Virus record (IMG/VR): IMGVR_UViG_3300044615_001143
Location: 1-27,625 of that record
DNA length: 27,625 bases
Reading direction: 5' to 3' (one strand)
Origin: a virus
In this document: positions 1-8,775 of the stretch, piece by piece
Position numbering within the stretch: the stretch's first letter is position 1
Layout: each line of letters starts with the position of its first letter
Notes under the pieces: model-generated
Seen by the model: only the letters and a program-made list of their open reading frames with translations
Databases searched by the model: none
What the model was told of the DNA's origin: nothing
Made by a program: the position numbers and the translations under genes

Positions 1-2
1 TG

Positions 3-1640
3 CAAGACGAGAAATTTAACTTTGATCCGCAGAAAGGCGTTGAGTACAGCGTAGGTCAGTGGCGCGGTGAAACAGGATTCCCGCTTGTCAGTTCTGCCTT
101 TATGGCAAAGGAAGACAAGACCGTTGAGAACCTTGCCAAAGCCGCAGCCGTTGCCATGCTTACTGCCGGTTTAGCGCCGGGATTAGTTGGCGGAGCGCCT
201 GCTGGCGGGGCTACTGCGGGCGGTGCTGCGGGTGGAGCAGGGGCAGGCGCTGGAGCAGCCGGAGCTGGTGCTGGAGCGGGGGCTGCTGGCGCGGCTGCTG
301 GGGCGTTGCCAACGTTTACAGTTACCGCTGGTGGTGGATTAACAGCAGCTCAAGCGGCTGCAATTGGAGCTGGCGCTGCTGGTGCTTTAACAGGCGGTGC
401 CGGAACAACGACAGCTGCGCCAACGCAACCAGCACCTACGGAGCCTTCTCCTCTTGAGGAAGTTGTTGTTACAGGAACGAAGCCTGTAGCAACTGCTGGT
501 CCTTTAACCGGGGCTGTTGCAGCAGCTCCTGAATTTGTTGAGCCTCCTGTTAAGCCTCCAGTTGAACCACTTGAAGAGGTGGTCATTGAAACGACTAAAC
601 CAACTCAACCAGAGGTTGTTGCACCGCCTCTTGCACCACCTGTTGAAGCAACTCCTCCAGTTTCTTCACAGCCACCGCTAGAAGAAGTGGTCATTGAGAC
701 TACGAAGCCAACTCAACCAGAGGCTTTTCCGCCTCCCCTTTCGCCGCCACCTGTTGAGGTAACTCCTCCAACGACTCCGGAAGGGCCTTTAGAAGAAGTA
801 GTTATTGAAACTACGAAGCCAACTAAGCCCGAAGTTCCGCCGGTTGTTGTTCCTCCGGGAACACCTTCCACTCCTGCTCCGGAAGGTCCGCTGGAAGAAG
901 TAGTTATTGAGACTACTAAGCCGACTCAGCCGGAGGCTAAACCTCCTTTGTTTGTTCCTGAACCTCCTCTAATTGAAGTTAAACCAGAGGACATTCTTAA
1001 AGATTACAAGCCAACTGAGGTTAAGAAATCTCCGCTTGATCAAATCAAAGCACTTCTTGAAAATTTTCAAGATTTCCAAAAACTTCTTAAGTTGCTGGGC
1101 GGTCTTACCGCTGCGGCGTCTTCAGGAAAAGGCGGTCCTCCGACAACGGGCAAATTGCCAACTAGTTTTGGCGGCGCGTTACCGAAGTATGAGATTAAGC
1201 GAACTGCGCTTAAGCCGGATATTGACTACTACAAGTACGGCTACGGTCCTGAGGCAAGGTTTTTTTCGGACGTTTTTGTCCCGCCTTCGCCGCCTGAACC
1301 GCCGCAACTTCCGCCCTCTAAGCCACCGGATGAAGAGCCGGGCTTTGCCGCTGGCGGTCTGACGAGTTATGCCACGGGCGGCAGCAATAAGTCCCGGTAC
1401 GTTGCCGGTCCCGGCTCTGGTCGAGATGACAAAATTCCGGCGTTGCTGAGCGATGGGGAATACGTGATTGATGCGGAGACTCTGGCCTTATTGGGCGACG
1501 GTTCTCCCAAAGAGGGGGCAAAACGGATGGATAAGTTCCGTGCTAATATCCGCAAGCACAAGGGTAACGCCCTCTCGCGTGGCCGGATTAGTCCAAACGC
1601 AAAAGCGCCTAGTAAGTATATGGGCGGAGGGTTGACCTAA
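3..1640 (+). CDS. Repeat-rich phage virion-type protein (5' end outside window)
   Basis: The frame is open to the left window edge with protein-like sequence before the first ATG at 102, so the gene starts upstream and at least 545 residues are visible. After a charged stretch comes a Gly/Ala-rich low-complexity segment (about nt 150-420), then five spaced copies of a PLEEVV(V/I)xxTKP unit in Pro-rich linkers (nt 450-945), then a compact C-terminal part. The C-terminus has a G-P-G-S-G-R-D-D-x-I-P-A-L-L-S-D-G-E-Y-V-I signature (about nt 1408-1470), a motif I know from phage tail and other virion proteins. The stop overlaps the next ATG (TAATG), indicating translational coupling. The exact virion role is unknown; a fibrous or spacer structural protein is inferred from composition. 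Confidence 0.7.
   Translation, partial: QDEKFNFDPQKGVEYSVGQWRGETGFPLVSSAFMAKEDKTVENLAKAAAVAMLTAGLAPGLVGGAPAGGATAGGAAGGAGAGAGAAGAGAGAGAAGAAAGALPTFTVTAGGGLTAAQAAAIGAGAAGALTGGAGTTTAAPTQPAPTEPSPLEEVVVTGTKPVATAGPLTGAVAAAPEFVEPPVKPPVEPLEEVVIETTKPTQPEVVAPPLAPPVEATPPVSSQPPLEEVVIETTKPTQPEAFPPPLSPPPVEVTPPTTPEGPLEEVVIETTKPTKPEVPPVVVPPGTPSTPAPEGPLEEVVIETTKPTQPEAKPPLFVPEPPLIEVKPEDILKDYKPTEVKKSPLDQIKALLENFQDFQKLLKLLGGLTAAASSGKGGPPTTGKLPTSFGGALPKYEIKRTALKPDIDYYKYGYGPEARFFSDVFVPPSPPEPPQLPPSKPPDEEPGFAAGGLTSYATGGSNKSRYVAGPGSGRDDKIPALLSDGEYVIDAETLALLGDGSPKEGAKRMDKFRANIRKHKGNALSRGRISPNAKAPSKYMGGGLT
450..945 (+). repeat. Five PLEEVV-TKP protein repeats in the first gene
   Basis: Five copies of PLEEVV(V/I)xxTKP occur every 100-130 nt, separated by variable Pro-rich linkers. 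The first copy differs most (VVTGTKP versus VIETTKP). Codons vary between copies, so the repeats are not recent. Confidence 0.75.
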
Positions 1641-2644
1641 TGTCTGTAACTGATTTTCTTTTTGAAGGCCAAGCGCCAACGCCGACGACCTTAACTGGCA
1701 CGGCCACCTCTCAACTTCCCGAGTGGTACAACGAGTACACCAAGAACATGCTTGGTCGTGCTCAGGCCATTGCAGACATCCCCTATTCCACCTACGGCGG
1801 TCCTAGAATCGCGGGTTTTACCCCGACTGAACAGACGGGAATGGCGGCTACTCAGAAGGCTGCGGGAACGTTTGAACCGTTCCTAGAAGGGGCCAAGATG
1901 GCGCTTGGGCGTGCAGGCGAAACGACCGGCATGGGTGCCGCAGCCCCCTATTTGCAAGCCGCTGGAACGACCTTTCCCGGGGCGGTTTCTCAATACATGA
2001 GTCCGTACACGCAGAATGTGGTTAACCGTATTGCGGACGTTGGCTTACGGCAGTTGCAAGAAAAGTTTCTTCCAGCAATTGGCGAAGAGTTCACCAAAGC
2101 CGGTCAGTTCGGCGGCTCGCGGATGGGAGAATTTGGTGCAAGGGCGCTGCGCGATGTGGGCGAGGCGGTGCTTAGCGAACAAGCTAAGGCGTTGGAGTCA
2201 GGTTACAAGACGGCTGCGGACATCTACGGTGCCGACGTAAGTCGCATGGCAGATCTTGCCCGCATCTCAGGCGGTCTGGGTGCGCAGGACATTCAGTCGC
2301 TTATGGGCCTTGCGGGTAAGTACGGCGAACTGGGTGGCACGGCTCAAGAACTGGGTCTGCGTGGTGCCGAGGCCGTTACAGGCGTGGGCGCTGCCGAGCG
2401 GCAGTTGCAGCAGCAGAATCTTGCGCTGGCTTATCAGGACTTCTTGCGTCAACAAGGTTACCCGGCGGAACAGGCAAAATTCTTGTCGGGCATGCTGGAA
2501 GGTGTGCGGTTGCCTGAAACCAAGATTGAACAGACACAGACGCTTCCAAGAGATTGGGAGTATGGTACGACTGGCGCTGGAAAAGTGATCGGCGGAATTA
2601 AAGATCTTAAAGATCTTTACGACCTCATCAAAAAGTTTGGGTGA
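1640..2644 (+). CDS. Putative phage virion-associated protein, 334 aa
   Basis: The ATG overlaps the stop of the upstream gene by one base. The protein is rich in Ala, Gly, Gln and Leu, lacks Cys and membrane segments, and is mostly predicted helical. It has a conserved-looking central stretch around a QFGGSRMGEFGARALRDVGE-like segment (about residues 155-175) and ends in a Lys-rich tail. I recognise no catalytic motif. Position between a repeat-rich virion protein and the large internal-virion-like protein suggests a structural or DNA-ejection protein. That is inference from context. The gene is certain; the function is not. Confidence 0.65.
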   Translation: MSVTDFLFEGQAPTPTTLTGTATSQLPEWYNEYTKNMLGRAQAIADIPYSTYGGPRIAGFTPTEQTGMAATQKAAGTFEPFLEGAKMALGRAGETTGMGAAAPYLQAAGTTFPGAVSQYMSPYTQNVVNRIADVGLRQLQEKFLPAIGEEFTKAGQFGGSRMGEFGARALRDVGEAVLSEQAKALESGYKTAADIYGADVSRMADLARISGGLGAQDIQSLMGLAGKYGELGGTAQELGLRGAEAVTGVGAAERQLQQQNLALAYQDFLRQQGYPAEQAKFLSGMLEGVRLPETKIEQTQTLPRDWEYGTTGAGKVIGGIKDLKDLYDLIKKFG

Positions 2645-2650
2645 TTCACC

Positions 2651-3616
2651 ATGGACGATAACGAACCGATCTCTGGTCTTGATGTTCTTCGTTCTTCACT
2701 AGGCAGCGCGATGGAAAGCGGCGGTCCTTTGGCATCGGTAATCCGTAGATCCATGGAAAAGGCTGGTGTTCCGGAAGAAATTTCCGTGGACTACGAGCCG
2801 TATCGTGCGCCTGAAAGAGAAATGCCTGCTCGTCAGACTCAGTACCGCGATGAGTTAATGCGTCAGTTACAAAGCACTACGGAAAAACTGCTCACGCCAA
2901 AGCCGGAGCCGAAGAATCTGCTTGAGGCATTGTCTCGTCGTTTTGTTATGCCGACCGGAAAGAGTGGTGATCTTCTTATTGCTCGTCAAGAACGAGCGGC
3001 GAAAGAAGAGGAAGAGGATTTAAAGCGTCGAGAGGCTATTCTTTCTATCCTTGATAAGCAGGCACGATTGGAGAGAGAGCAGGAGGAGGATCTTGCTCGG
3101 GCGCGTGCGGCTGAGGCGGAAGCGTCTACAAAAAAGTCTCCAACTAATATTCAAGAGCTTGAGTATCATATAAACGTAATTCAAAACCAAGATCAATTTC
3201 CTAAAGAAAAAGTTGAATTTTCTAAAGGTTGGCTTAAAAAACAAAATTACATTGCACCTCAAACTCCTGATAGAGCGCCAAGACCTTCTCAGTTTGATCG
3301 ACTTGTTCAAGCGCGTCTTAGACAACAGCAAGGCACAGCAACTCCTGAAGATAAAATTATTATTGGCATTGCTGAAGGTAAAAAACTTACGCCAAAACAA
3401 CAAACAAAAGATAGAGAAATATTAAACGCTAGAGAAAAAACTAAAAATTTAAATGAGCGAGAGTTAAGATCTCTTAAAATAAAAGCAAGAATAGACCCAA
3501 ATGCTGAAGAAACTTTAAGGCTTTGGGAACTTGCTCAACGTTCTACATTTCAAGAAATGTTAGACGATATAAATGCTGAAACATCTTCAAATGTAATTGA
3601 AGAAGAAATGCCTTAA
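2651..3616 (+). CDS. Coiled-coil phage protein, probably virion-associated, 321 aa
   Basis: Starts 6 nt after the upstream stop. A Pro-containing N-terminal third is followed by a long highly charged helix rich in Glu, Arg, Lys and Ala (about residues 110-160), predicted to be coiled coil, and then a charged C-terminal half. There are no Cys clusters, signal peptide or membrane segments. The DNA changes abruptly near 3130: the last 490 nt are much richer in A and T, with AAA, ATT and AAT codons, than the first 480 nt. This hints at a mosaic joint inside the gene. A head/tail or ejection role is inferred only from the neighbourhood. Confidence 0.6.
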   Translation: MDDNEPISGLDVLRSSLGSAMESGGPLASVIRRSMEKAGVPEEISVDYEPYRAPEREMPARQTQYRDELMRQLQSTTEKLLTPKPEPKNLLEALSRRFVMPTGKSGDLLIARQERAAKEEEEDLKRREAILSILDKQARLEREQEEDLARARAAEAEASTKKSPTNIQELEYHINVIQNQDQFPKEKVEFSKGWLKKQNYIAPQTPDRAPRPSQFDRLVQARLRQQQGTATPEDKIIIGIAEGKKLTPKQQTKDREILNAREKTKNLNERELRSLKIKARIDPNAEETLRLWELAQRSTFQEMLDDINAETSSNVIEEEMP

Positions 3617-3631
3617 TCGGGAGTTTTAAGA

Positions 3632-6600
3632 ATGCCCGTCTACAATGTTACTGGTCCTGATGGGAAGTCTTATCGCGTAAAGGCAAAAGAAGGACAAACT
3701 CAGCAAGACGCTAACAGATACATTTTTGATAAATACTATCCTGAAGAAAAGGTTGATCTTGCTTCGGTGTCTAACCTTGCGAGAGTGGTTCCAAAACCTG
3801 CCGAAGATCAATCAAGAGTTGATTTGGCTTCGGTGTCTAATCTTGCGCGAGTTGTTCCGAAACCTGCTGAAACCAAACCAAAGTTTACTCCTGAGGTAAG
3901 AGCTAAACCCTCTGTTTTTGAGCAGGCTATTGAGCCAATTACCTCTTACCCAGAGGCTTTGCAAAAAGCGGCTGAAGAAAACTATCAGTTTGCTCAGGAG
4001 GGTGTTGCTCAGTTGCAAGAGCCGGGCTTTATGCCTAAGGTAAAAGGTGCTGGAAAGATTGCGCTTGGTCTGCTTGGCGCGGCTTCTGCTCCTGTTGAAG
4101 CAGCAATTGAAACCGTTGCTGCTAAACCACTTGAGCAGGCAACGGGAATCCCTGCCACGGGAACCGAAGTTGTTGCGGCCATGGCGCTTCCGTTTGGCAG
4201 TAAAGCCAAAGTCGTTAGAGAGGGCTCTAAAGAGTTCGCAGAAAGAACAGGCGTAGATGTCCTTGAGGCTACGGCTGCGGGACAAGCCGAGAAAGCTGCG
4301 CGTGAGCAAGTCATCAAATCAACCTTGGGTCCTACCGTAGAGGAGTTAAAGCCAAAAGGTATTGCTTCAAAACCAATTGAGGTTTATCAGAATCTTATTG
4401 GAAAGCCCGCTTTAGAGTTTATAAAACAAAGTCCAATATCTACCACAGCAGCTGCAACGACTGGCGTTCTTGGAATGGAAGCATTACCTGAAGATGCTCC
4501 TGTTCAAGATAAAGCTATGGCGTTTGCTCTTTCTGCCCTTGCTGGATTTGGAGCTTCAAAAGGCGGAAAAGAAATTGCTAAAAAGATTCCCGTTGGAAGT
4601 AGTGAAAACGTTGCTGATGCTTTTTCAAGAATGTTTATTGACAACTATGGTCTTCCTCAAGACTACTTGGATGTTAAGCAAAACGCCAAGATGTTTAGGA
4701 ATCAAATGTCATCCGACTTTGTTGACCTTACTAAAGACGTAGCAAAACTTAGCGAAGAAGAGCGTCGATCCTTGTATTACATTTTGCAAGGAGAAGAGTT
4801 GCCTATAAAAACTCTTGCTAATCTTAGCGAAAAGGCTAGAGAAACCATTACTAAATACGGCCAAAAGATGGTAGATGTCGGGCTTCTTAGCCCAGAAACA
4901 TTTGAGAAAAATGCTGCAACTTATTTGCGTCGCGAGTATAGAGAAAACTTAGCTCCTGAAGGCGTTCTCAACAGGGCTGCAAATAAATTGCGTCTTATTG
5001 GCTCAAGTTTAAAGCCTCGTGGAGTAATCATAGATGTTCCTAAGGAGAAGTTAGATCAATACGTTGCAGAAGGGTGGGAACGCTTTGGAGAAAGCAAAGG
5101 AGACAAGATAAGAATTCGTCGTCAACTTACTCCTGAAGAGCGAAAAGCCAAGGGAGAAATTGACGACGCTGCCTACGCTATATCTCGAACTGGTCAGTTG
5201 ATGTCGAATGACATTGCTGCATACAAGATGTATGACGACATCTCTAAGATGGATGAGTTTGTCAGCGATCAACCCGTTGAAGGATGGGTTCAGATGTCTT
5301 CTGACAAAATCAGAAAGACTAACATTCCTAAGTACGGTAACTTGGCTGGAAAATATGTTTCTCCTGAGGTTGCTAACGATCTTAGGATGATGCAGCTTGG
5401 AAAAACAATTTCAAACTTTCCGGTATTTAAGCAATACCTTTCTGCTTTAAGAGCTTGGAAAGCAGGTAAGACTGCGCTTAATCCTGCGGTTCACATGAAC
5501 AACGTCGTATCTAACTTTATGATTTACGACTTGTCAGGTTCTGATTGGAAGTCATTAGGCTTTGCGGCAAACGAACTTCGTAAAGGTAAAGATAGCGATC
5601 TTTATCAGCAGGCTGACAAGCTTGGCGTATTTGACGCTGGATTTTCTTCTCAAGAACTTGGGAGAGAGGGCAAGCAGGTTCTTGACGAACTAGAAAAATC
5701 TCGCCCTGCTGAAAATGTCCTTGACGCAGCTTTAAAAGTAGGCAACGCCGGTTGGGAAAAAACTGGAGGAAAGATCATTGATGCTTATCAAGGGGAAGAT
5801 AGTATCTTCAGGTTTGGCATTTTTGTAGATCGTATTCGCGCTGGAATGTCTCCAGAAGACGCAGCCAAAGAAGCAAAAAAGTGGCTAATTGATTACGAAA
5901 TCAATGCGCCTGCAATTAATTTTATGCGCAACACGACGCATCCGTTTATTGCGTATAGCTACCGCGCCATTCCGTTGCTGGCGGAATCTGCTCTTCTTCG
6001 GCCTTGGAAGTACGCGAAGTGGGCAGCGCTTGGCTACGGTTTAAATGAATACGGAGAGTACGAATCTCCGGGCAGAGACATTGAAGCCGAGCGGCGCATG
6101 CTCCCGGACTACTTAAAGGGCACGATGTTCGGTGTACCGGGCGCACCGGCAACGATGATCAAGTTGCCATCTAAAGCGCCTGAAGAAGTTGGACCAGAGG
6201 GTAAAGTTCCTCCTTCAATGTACCTTGATGTGCAACGCTTCTTACCTGCTGGAGATGTTTTTTCAACAACAGAAGCTGGAAAGCCCAGCATCCCGCTTCT
6301 TCCTAAATTTCTTCAGCCGGGTGGTCCAATCACTGACGCCGCTAATATTGCATGGCAAGGGCGTGATCCTTTCACTGGTCAAGATCTTCCGGGCCTTGGC
6401 ATTGGCGAAACACCTTCAAAAGCTTTGCTTAATGATAGCCTTATTAAATTTAATGCTTTTTATAAGTCACTTCTTCCTAATCTGCCGGGGATTCCGGGAA
6501 CTCCGGCAACGGAGAAATTTGAACGGGCCGCAGCAGATTCTGAAAGCGTTACTAGAACTAAATTAACTTTAGCTCAGGCTGCGCTTCAAACTTTTGGAAT

Positions 6601-7357
6601 TAAAGTTACTCCGGTAGAAATTGAAAAGCTGGAGGCCCAGCAAATTTTTGCTATGGAGCGTGAAATTGACAAAGTTGAAAAAGACTTTTCTTCTAAATTA
6701 AGAAGATTTGAACAAAACTTAATTGATGAAAAAGAGTTGGATCAGCATTTAGATACTCTCTTAAAAAGAACTGAAAGCATATTTGAAAAGTACAATAAAA
6801 GAATTGAAGGTCCAAAGAAGGAGGAGCCAGAGGCTGAACCAGAAGTAAAGTCTGATGAAGCGCCCTCCGCTGATCAGCAGGAATCTCCTGATGTTATTCC
6901 TTTTACTGGCCCAGATGGACAGGTCTACAACGTCAAGATTAAGCCGGGGCAGACCGAAGCCGATGTCGAGAAGTACATTATGGGCAAGTACTATTCGGCT
7001 GAAAAAAAAGGTCAAGGCGGTCTAATCACCTCCGGCAATATTGACGTATCCAAACTGCCCGCTGTGCGTAATCCAGATGGTTCTTACAGCACGGTGCGGT
7101 CCATGGGTATTGAGATGGATGGCAAGTTCTATTTGATCCCAACCGTTATCAATGGCCGCGTAGTATCGGATGATGAGGCTATCAAGTTTTTTGAAAAGAC
7201 CGGAAGACACCTTGGTATCTTTGGCAGTCAGGCTGATTCTGATGCTTACGCAAAACAACTTTCTGAAGCCGAAGCCAAAAGAATTGGTAAGGCCAAAGGC
7301 GGTCCTATCTACTCTCATGCCGAACAGGACTTGCTAAGACGCTACTCAAGCAGGTAG
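3632..7357 (+). CDS. Large internal-virion/polyvalent-type phage protein, 1241 aa
   Basis: A GGGAG ribosome site (3619-3623) precedes the ATG. Residues 1-36 form a small domain starting MPVYNVTGPDGKSYRV; a related copy recurs near the C-terminus (about residues 1088-1125, FTGPDGQVYNVKIKPGQTEA). Residues about 41-80 hold two copies of an 18-residue VDLASVSNLARVVPKPAE unit. The middle (about 330-800) is long and helical; its LRAWKAGKTALNPAVHMNN and NTTHPFIAYSYRAIPLL segments resemble regions I associate with large polyvalent or internal phage proteins. Residues about 1134-1220 carry a GNIDVSKLPAVRNPDGSYST...HLGIF domain that I recognise from many phage internal virion proteins. A T7 gp16-like ejected core protein is the best inference; no transglycosylase catalytic motif was identified. 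Confidence 0.72.
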   Translation: MPVYNVTGPDGKSYRVKAKEGQTQQDANRYIFDKYYPEEKVDLASVSNLARVVPKPAEDQSRVDLASVSNLARVVPKPAETKPKFTPEVRAKPSVFEQAIEPITSYPEALQKAAEENYQFAQEGVAQLQEPGFMPKVKGAGKIALGLLGAASAPVEAAIETVAAKPLEQATGIPATGTEVVAAMALPFGSKAKVVREGSKEFAERTGVDVLEATAAGQAEKAAREQVIKSTLGPTVEELKPKGIASKPIEVYQNLIGKPALEFIKQSPISTTAAATTGVLGMEALPEDAPVQDKAMAFALSALAGFGASKGGKEIAKKIPVGSSENVADAFSRMFIDNYGLPQDYLDVKQNAKMFRNQMSSDFVDLTKDVAKLSEEERRSLYYILQGEELPIKTLANLSEKARETITKYGQKMVDVGLLSPETFEKNAATYLRREYRENLAPEGVLNRAANKLRLIGSSLKPRGVIIDVPKEKLDQYVAEGWERFGESKGDKIRIRRQLTPEERKAKGEIDDAAYAISRTGQLMSNDIAAYKMYDDISKMDEFVSDQPVEGWVQMSSDKIRKTNIPKYGNLAGKYVSPEVANDLRMMQLGKTISNFPVFKQYLSALRAWKAGKTALNPAVHMNNVVSNFMIYDLSGSDWKSLGFAANELRKGKDSDLYQQADKLGVFDAGFSSQELGREGKQVLDELEKSRPAENVLDAALKVGNAGWEKTGGKIIDAYQGEDSIFRFGIFVDRIRAGMSPEDAAKEAKKWLIDYEINAPAINFMRNTTHPFIAYSYRAIPLLAESALLRPWKYAKWAALGYGLNEYGEYESPGRDIEAERRMLPDYLKGTMFGVPGAPATMIKLPSKAPEEVGPEGKVPPSMYLDVQRFLPAGDVFSTTEAGKPSIPLLPKFLQPGGPITDAANIAWQGRDPFTGQDLPGLGIGETPSKALLNDSLIKFNAFYKSLLPNLPGIPGTPATEKFERAAADSESVTRTKLTLAQAALQTFGIKVTPVEIEKLEAQQIFAMEREIDKVEKDFSSKLRRFEQNLIDEKELDQHLDTLLKRTESIFEKYNKRIEGPKKEEPEAEPEVKSDEAPSADQQESPDVIPFTGPDGQVYNVKIKPGQTEADVEKYIMGKYYSAEKKGQGGLITSGNIDVSKLPAVRNPDGSYSTVRSMGIEMDGKFYLIPTVINGRVVSDDEAIKFFEKTGRHLGIFGSQADSDAYAKQLSEAEAKRIGKAKGGPIYSHAEQDLLRRYSSR
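3752..3871 (+). repeat. Two-copy 54-nt repeat in the 1241-aa gene
   Basis: Units at 3752-3805 and 3818-3871 encode the same 18 residues (VDLASVSNLARVVPKPAE). The roughly nine DNA differences are silent, so the peptide has been kept while the DNA drifted. Confidence 0.8.
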
Positions 7358-7367
7358 AGTCAAGCCC

Positions 7368-7583
7368 ATGAAAAAGCGGGAGAAGTACATCCCCGTTCAG
7401 ATAGAGGACGGGAAGTGGTACCGCATGAGGGGTTACACGCACACGGAGTGCTGTGACTGCGCTCTTGTACACAAGGAAGAGTTCCGCGTGGTAGACGGCC
7501 ATATTGAATGGCGGGCTGTCAGAGACGACAAGGCCACGGAAAAACGCCGTAAGGAACTCGGCATCAAAATCACCAAGAAGTAA
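7368..7583 (+). CDS. Small conserved phage protein with a CCDC motif, 71 aa
   Basis: Starts 10 nt after the large virion gene and ends 2 nt before the metallophosphoesterase start. The sequence is basic and has a THTECCDCALVHK segment (about residues 25-37) whose three clustered Cys and two flanking His could bind a metal. I have seen similar small proteins next to virion genes in environmental phages but know of no assigned function. Length and tight spacing support a real gene. Confidence 0.65.
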   Translation: MKKREKYIPVQIEDGKWYRMRGYTHTECCDCALVHKEEFRVVDGHIEWRAVRDDKATEKRRKELGIKITKK

Positions 7584-7585
7584 TC

Positions 7586-8584
7586 ATGCCCAAATACACA
7601 GACGATTCCGAGTTTATAGATGCTTGGAAACGGTTTAATAAAGCGAGCTTAATTGCCAAACACTTCAAGATGAATGTGAGATCCGTCTACGAAAGGCGAC
7701 GGATAGTAGAGCAAAGGTACGGTATTTCTCTTGTAAGCGATCAAAAGAGCGTGCCTTCCAGTAGCATCAAAAACAAGATTGGGGACAGGCTCAACGAACT
7801 GGCCAAGATTCGGCAAGAGAAGTACGAAACCGAGATGTCTGATACGGTCACCGATGGCGTCGTGTTGATCGCCTCGGACTGTCATTATTGGCCCGGTATC
7901 GTGACCAAGGCGCATCAAGCCTTTTGTAAGTTAGCCAAGCAGCTTAGTCCGAAAATGGTGATCCTGAACGGGGACATCTTGGACGGCGCTCGCATCAGCC
8001 GCCATGCGCGGATCATGTGGGAAAAGCAGCCGCAGATGAAGGACGAGATCGCTGCCGTTCAAGACCGATGCGCAGAGATTGAGCGGGCTGCGGGTAAGGC
8101 CAAGTTGATCCGCACCATTGGTAACCACGATGCCCGGTTTGAGAACTACCTCTCCAGCCGCGTGGGCGAACTGGAAGAGATGACCGGCATGACCCTGCTC
8201 GACTATCTACCCCGCTGGCGTGCGGGATGGTGCGTGCATTTAAACAATCATACAGACGGTTGGACTACGATCCGGCATCGGCCTGTCGCGGGTGGCGTTC
8301 ACTCGGCCTATAACAGCACCCTCAAGGCGGGCGTGTCCTACGTGCACGGGCACCTGCATAAGCTTCAGGTTACGCCTTGGGCGGATTACCGTGGCCGTAG
8401 ATACGGTGTAGATACAGGCACCATGGCTGAGCCGTATGGTCCGCAATTCAACTACACCGAAGCCGGTCCCGTTAACTGGGCCTCGGGATTTGCTGTGCTG
8501 ACGTTCCACAAGGGCAAGCTCTTGCAGCCGGAACTCTGTGTGGTTGAGCACGGTGATGCGTGGTTTAGAGGGGTCAAGTTGTAA
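7586..8584 (+). CDS. Calcineurin-like metallophosphoesterase with N-terminal HTH, 332 aa
   Basis: Residues about 7-47 look like a helix-turn-helix (SLIAKHFKMNVRSVYERRR). Then follow the metallophosphoesterase motifs: D98-x-H100 (SDCHYW), G-D130 (LNGDILDG), N180-H181-D182 (IGNHDARFE) and H254-G-H256 (VHGHLHK). These are the metal-binding residues of the family, which cleaves phosphomono- or phosphodiesters, often in nucleic acids. All expected ligands are present, so an active two-metal enzyme is likely. The substrate is unknown; the HTH suggests DNA binding. It sits at the end of the plus-strand virion operon, and its stop overlaps the next ATG (TAATG). Confidence 0.88.
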   Translation: MPKYTDDSEFIDAWKRFNKASLIAKHFKMNVRSVYERRRIVEQRYGISLVSDQKSVPSSSIKNKIGDRLNELAKIRQEKYETEMSDTVTDGVVLIASDCHYWPGIVTKAHQAFCKLAKQLSPKMVILNGDILDGARISRHARIMWEKQPQMKDEIAAVQDRCAEIERAAGKAKLIRTIGNHDARFENYLSSRVGELEEMTGMTLLDYLPRWRAGWCVHLNNHTDGWTTIRHRPVAGGVHSAYNSTLKAGVSYVHGHLHKLQVTPWADYRGRRYGVDTGTMAEPYGPQFNYTEAGPVNWASGFAVLTFHKGKLLQPELCVVEHGDAWFRGVKL

Positions 8585-8775
8585 TGCGCTGCGAGTCGTG
8601 TAAGCACTTCATCAAGACGTATGAAGGCGAGGGGTGGTGTTCACATCCCAAGTATTCTGGAATCGTGTTGACCTCATTCAACCAAGAGATCTGCCGGGGC
8701 AACGGCTACGTCAGGGGAAGCGAACCAGTTCGGATTCCTCAGTCTGCTGCTGAAGAGACTCCACGTAAGCCGTAA
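8584..8775 (+). CDS. Small Cys-cluster phage protein, 63 aa
   Basis: The ATG overlaps the metallophosphoesterase stop, so translation is probably coupled. Cys3, Cys6, Cys19 and Cys36 with a nearby His form a possible zinc site (CESCKHF, GWCSHP, EICRGNGY), a pattern seen in small phage proteins of unknown function. Its last 65 nt overlap the 3' end of the convergent minus-strand gene at 8711-9067, so this stretch codes on both strands. Confidence 0.6.
   Translation: MRCESCKHFIKTYEGEGWCSHPKYSGIVLTSFNQEICRGNGYVRGSEPVRIPQSAAEETPRKP

Noticed and set aside
450-560. LEEVVVTGTK resembles the plug start of TonB-dependent receptors
   Set aside because: The motif is short, repeated in Pro-rich linkers and not followed by a plug or barrel.
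350-586. 78-aa minus-strand frame in the Gly/Ala region
   Set aside because: Shadow of a low-complexity coding stretch; no start signal and against the operon direction.
7357-7368. Terminator after the large virion gene
   Set aside because: No stem or T-run between the genes; transcription appears to continue to 8775.
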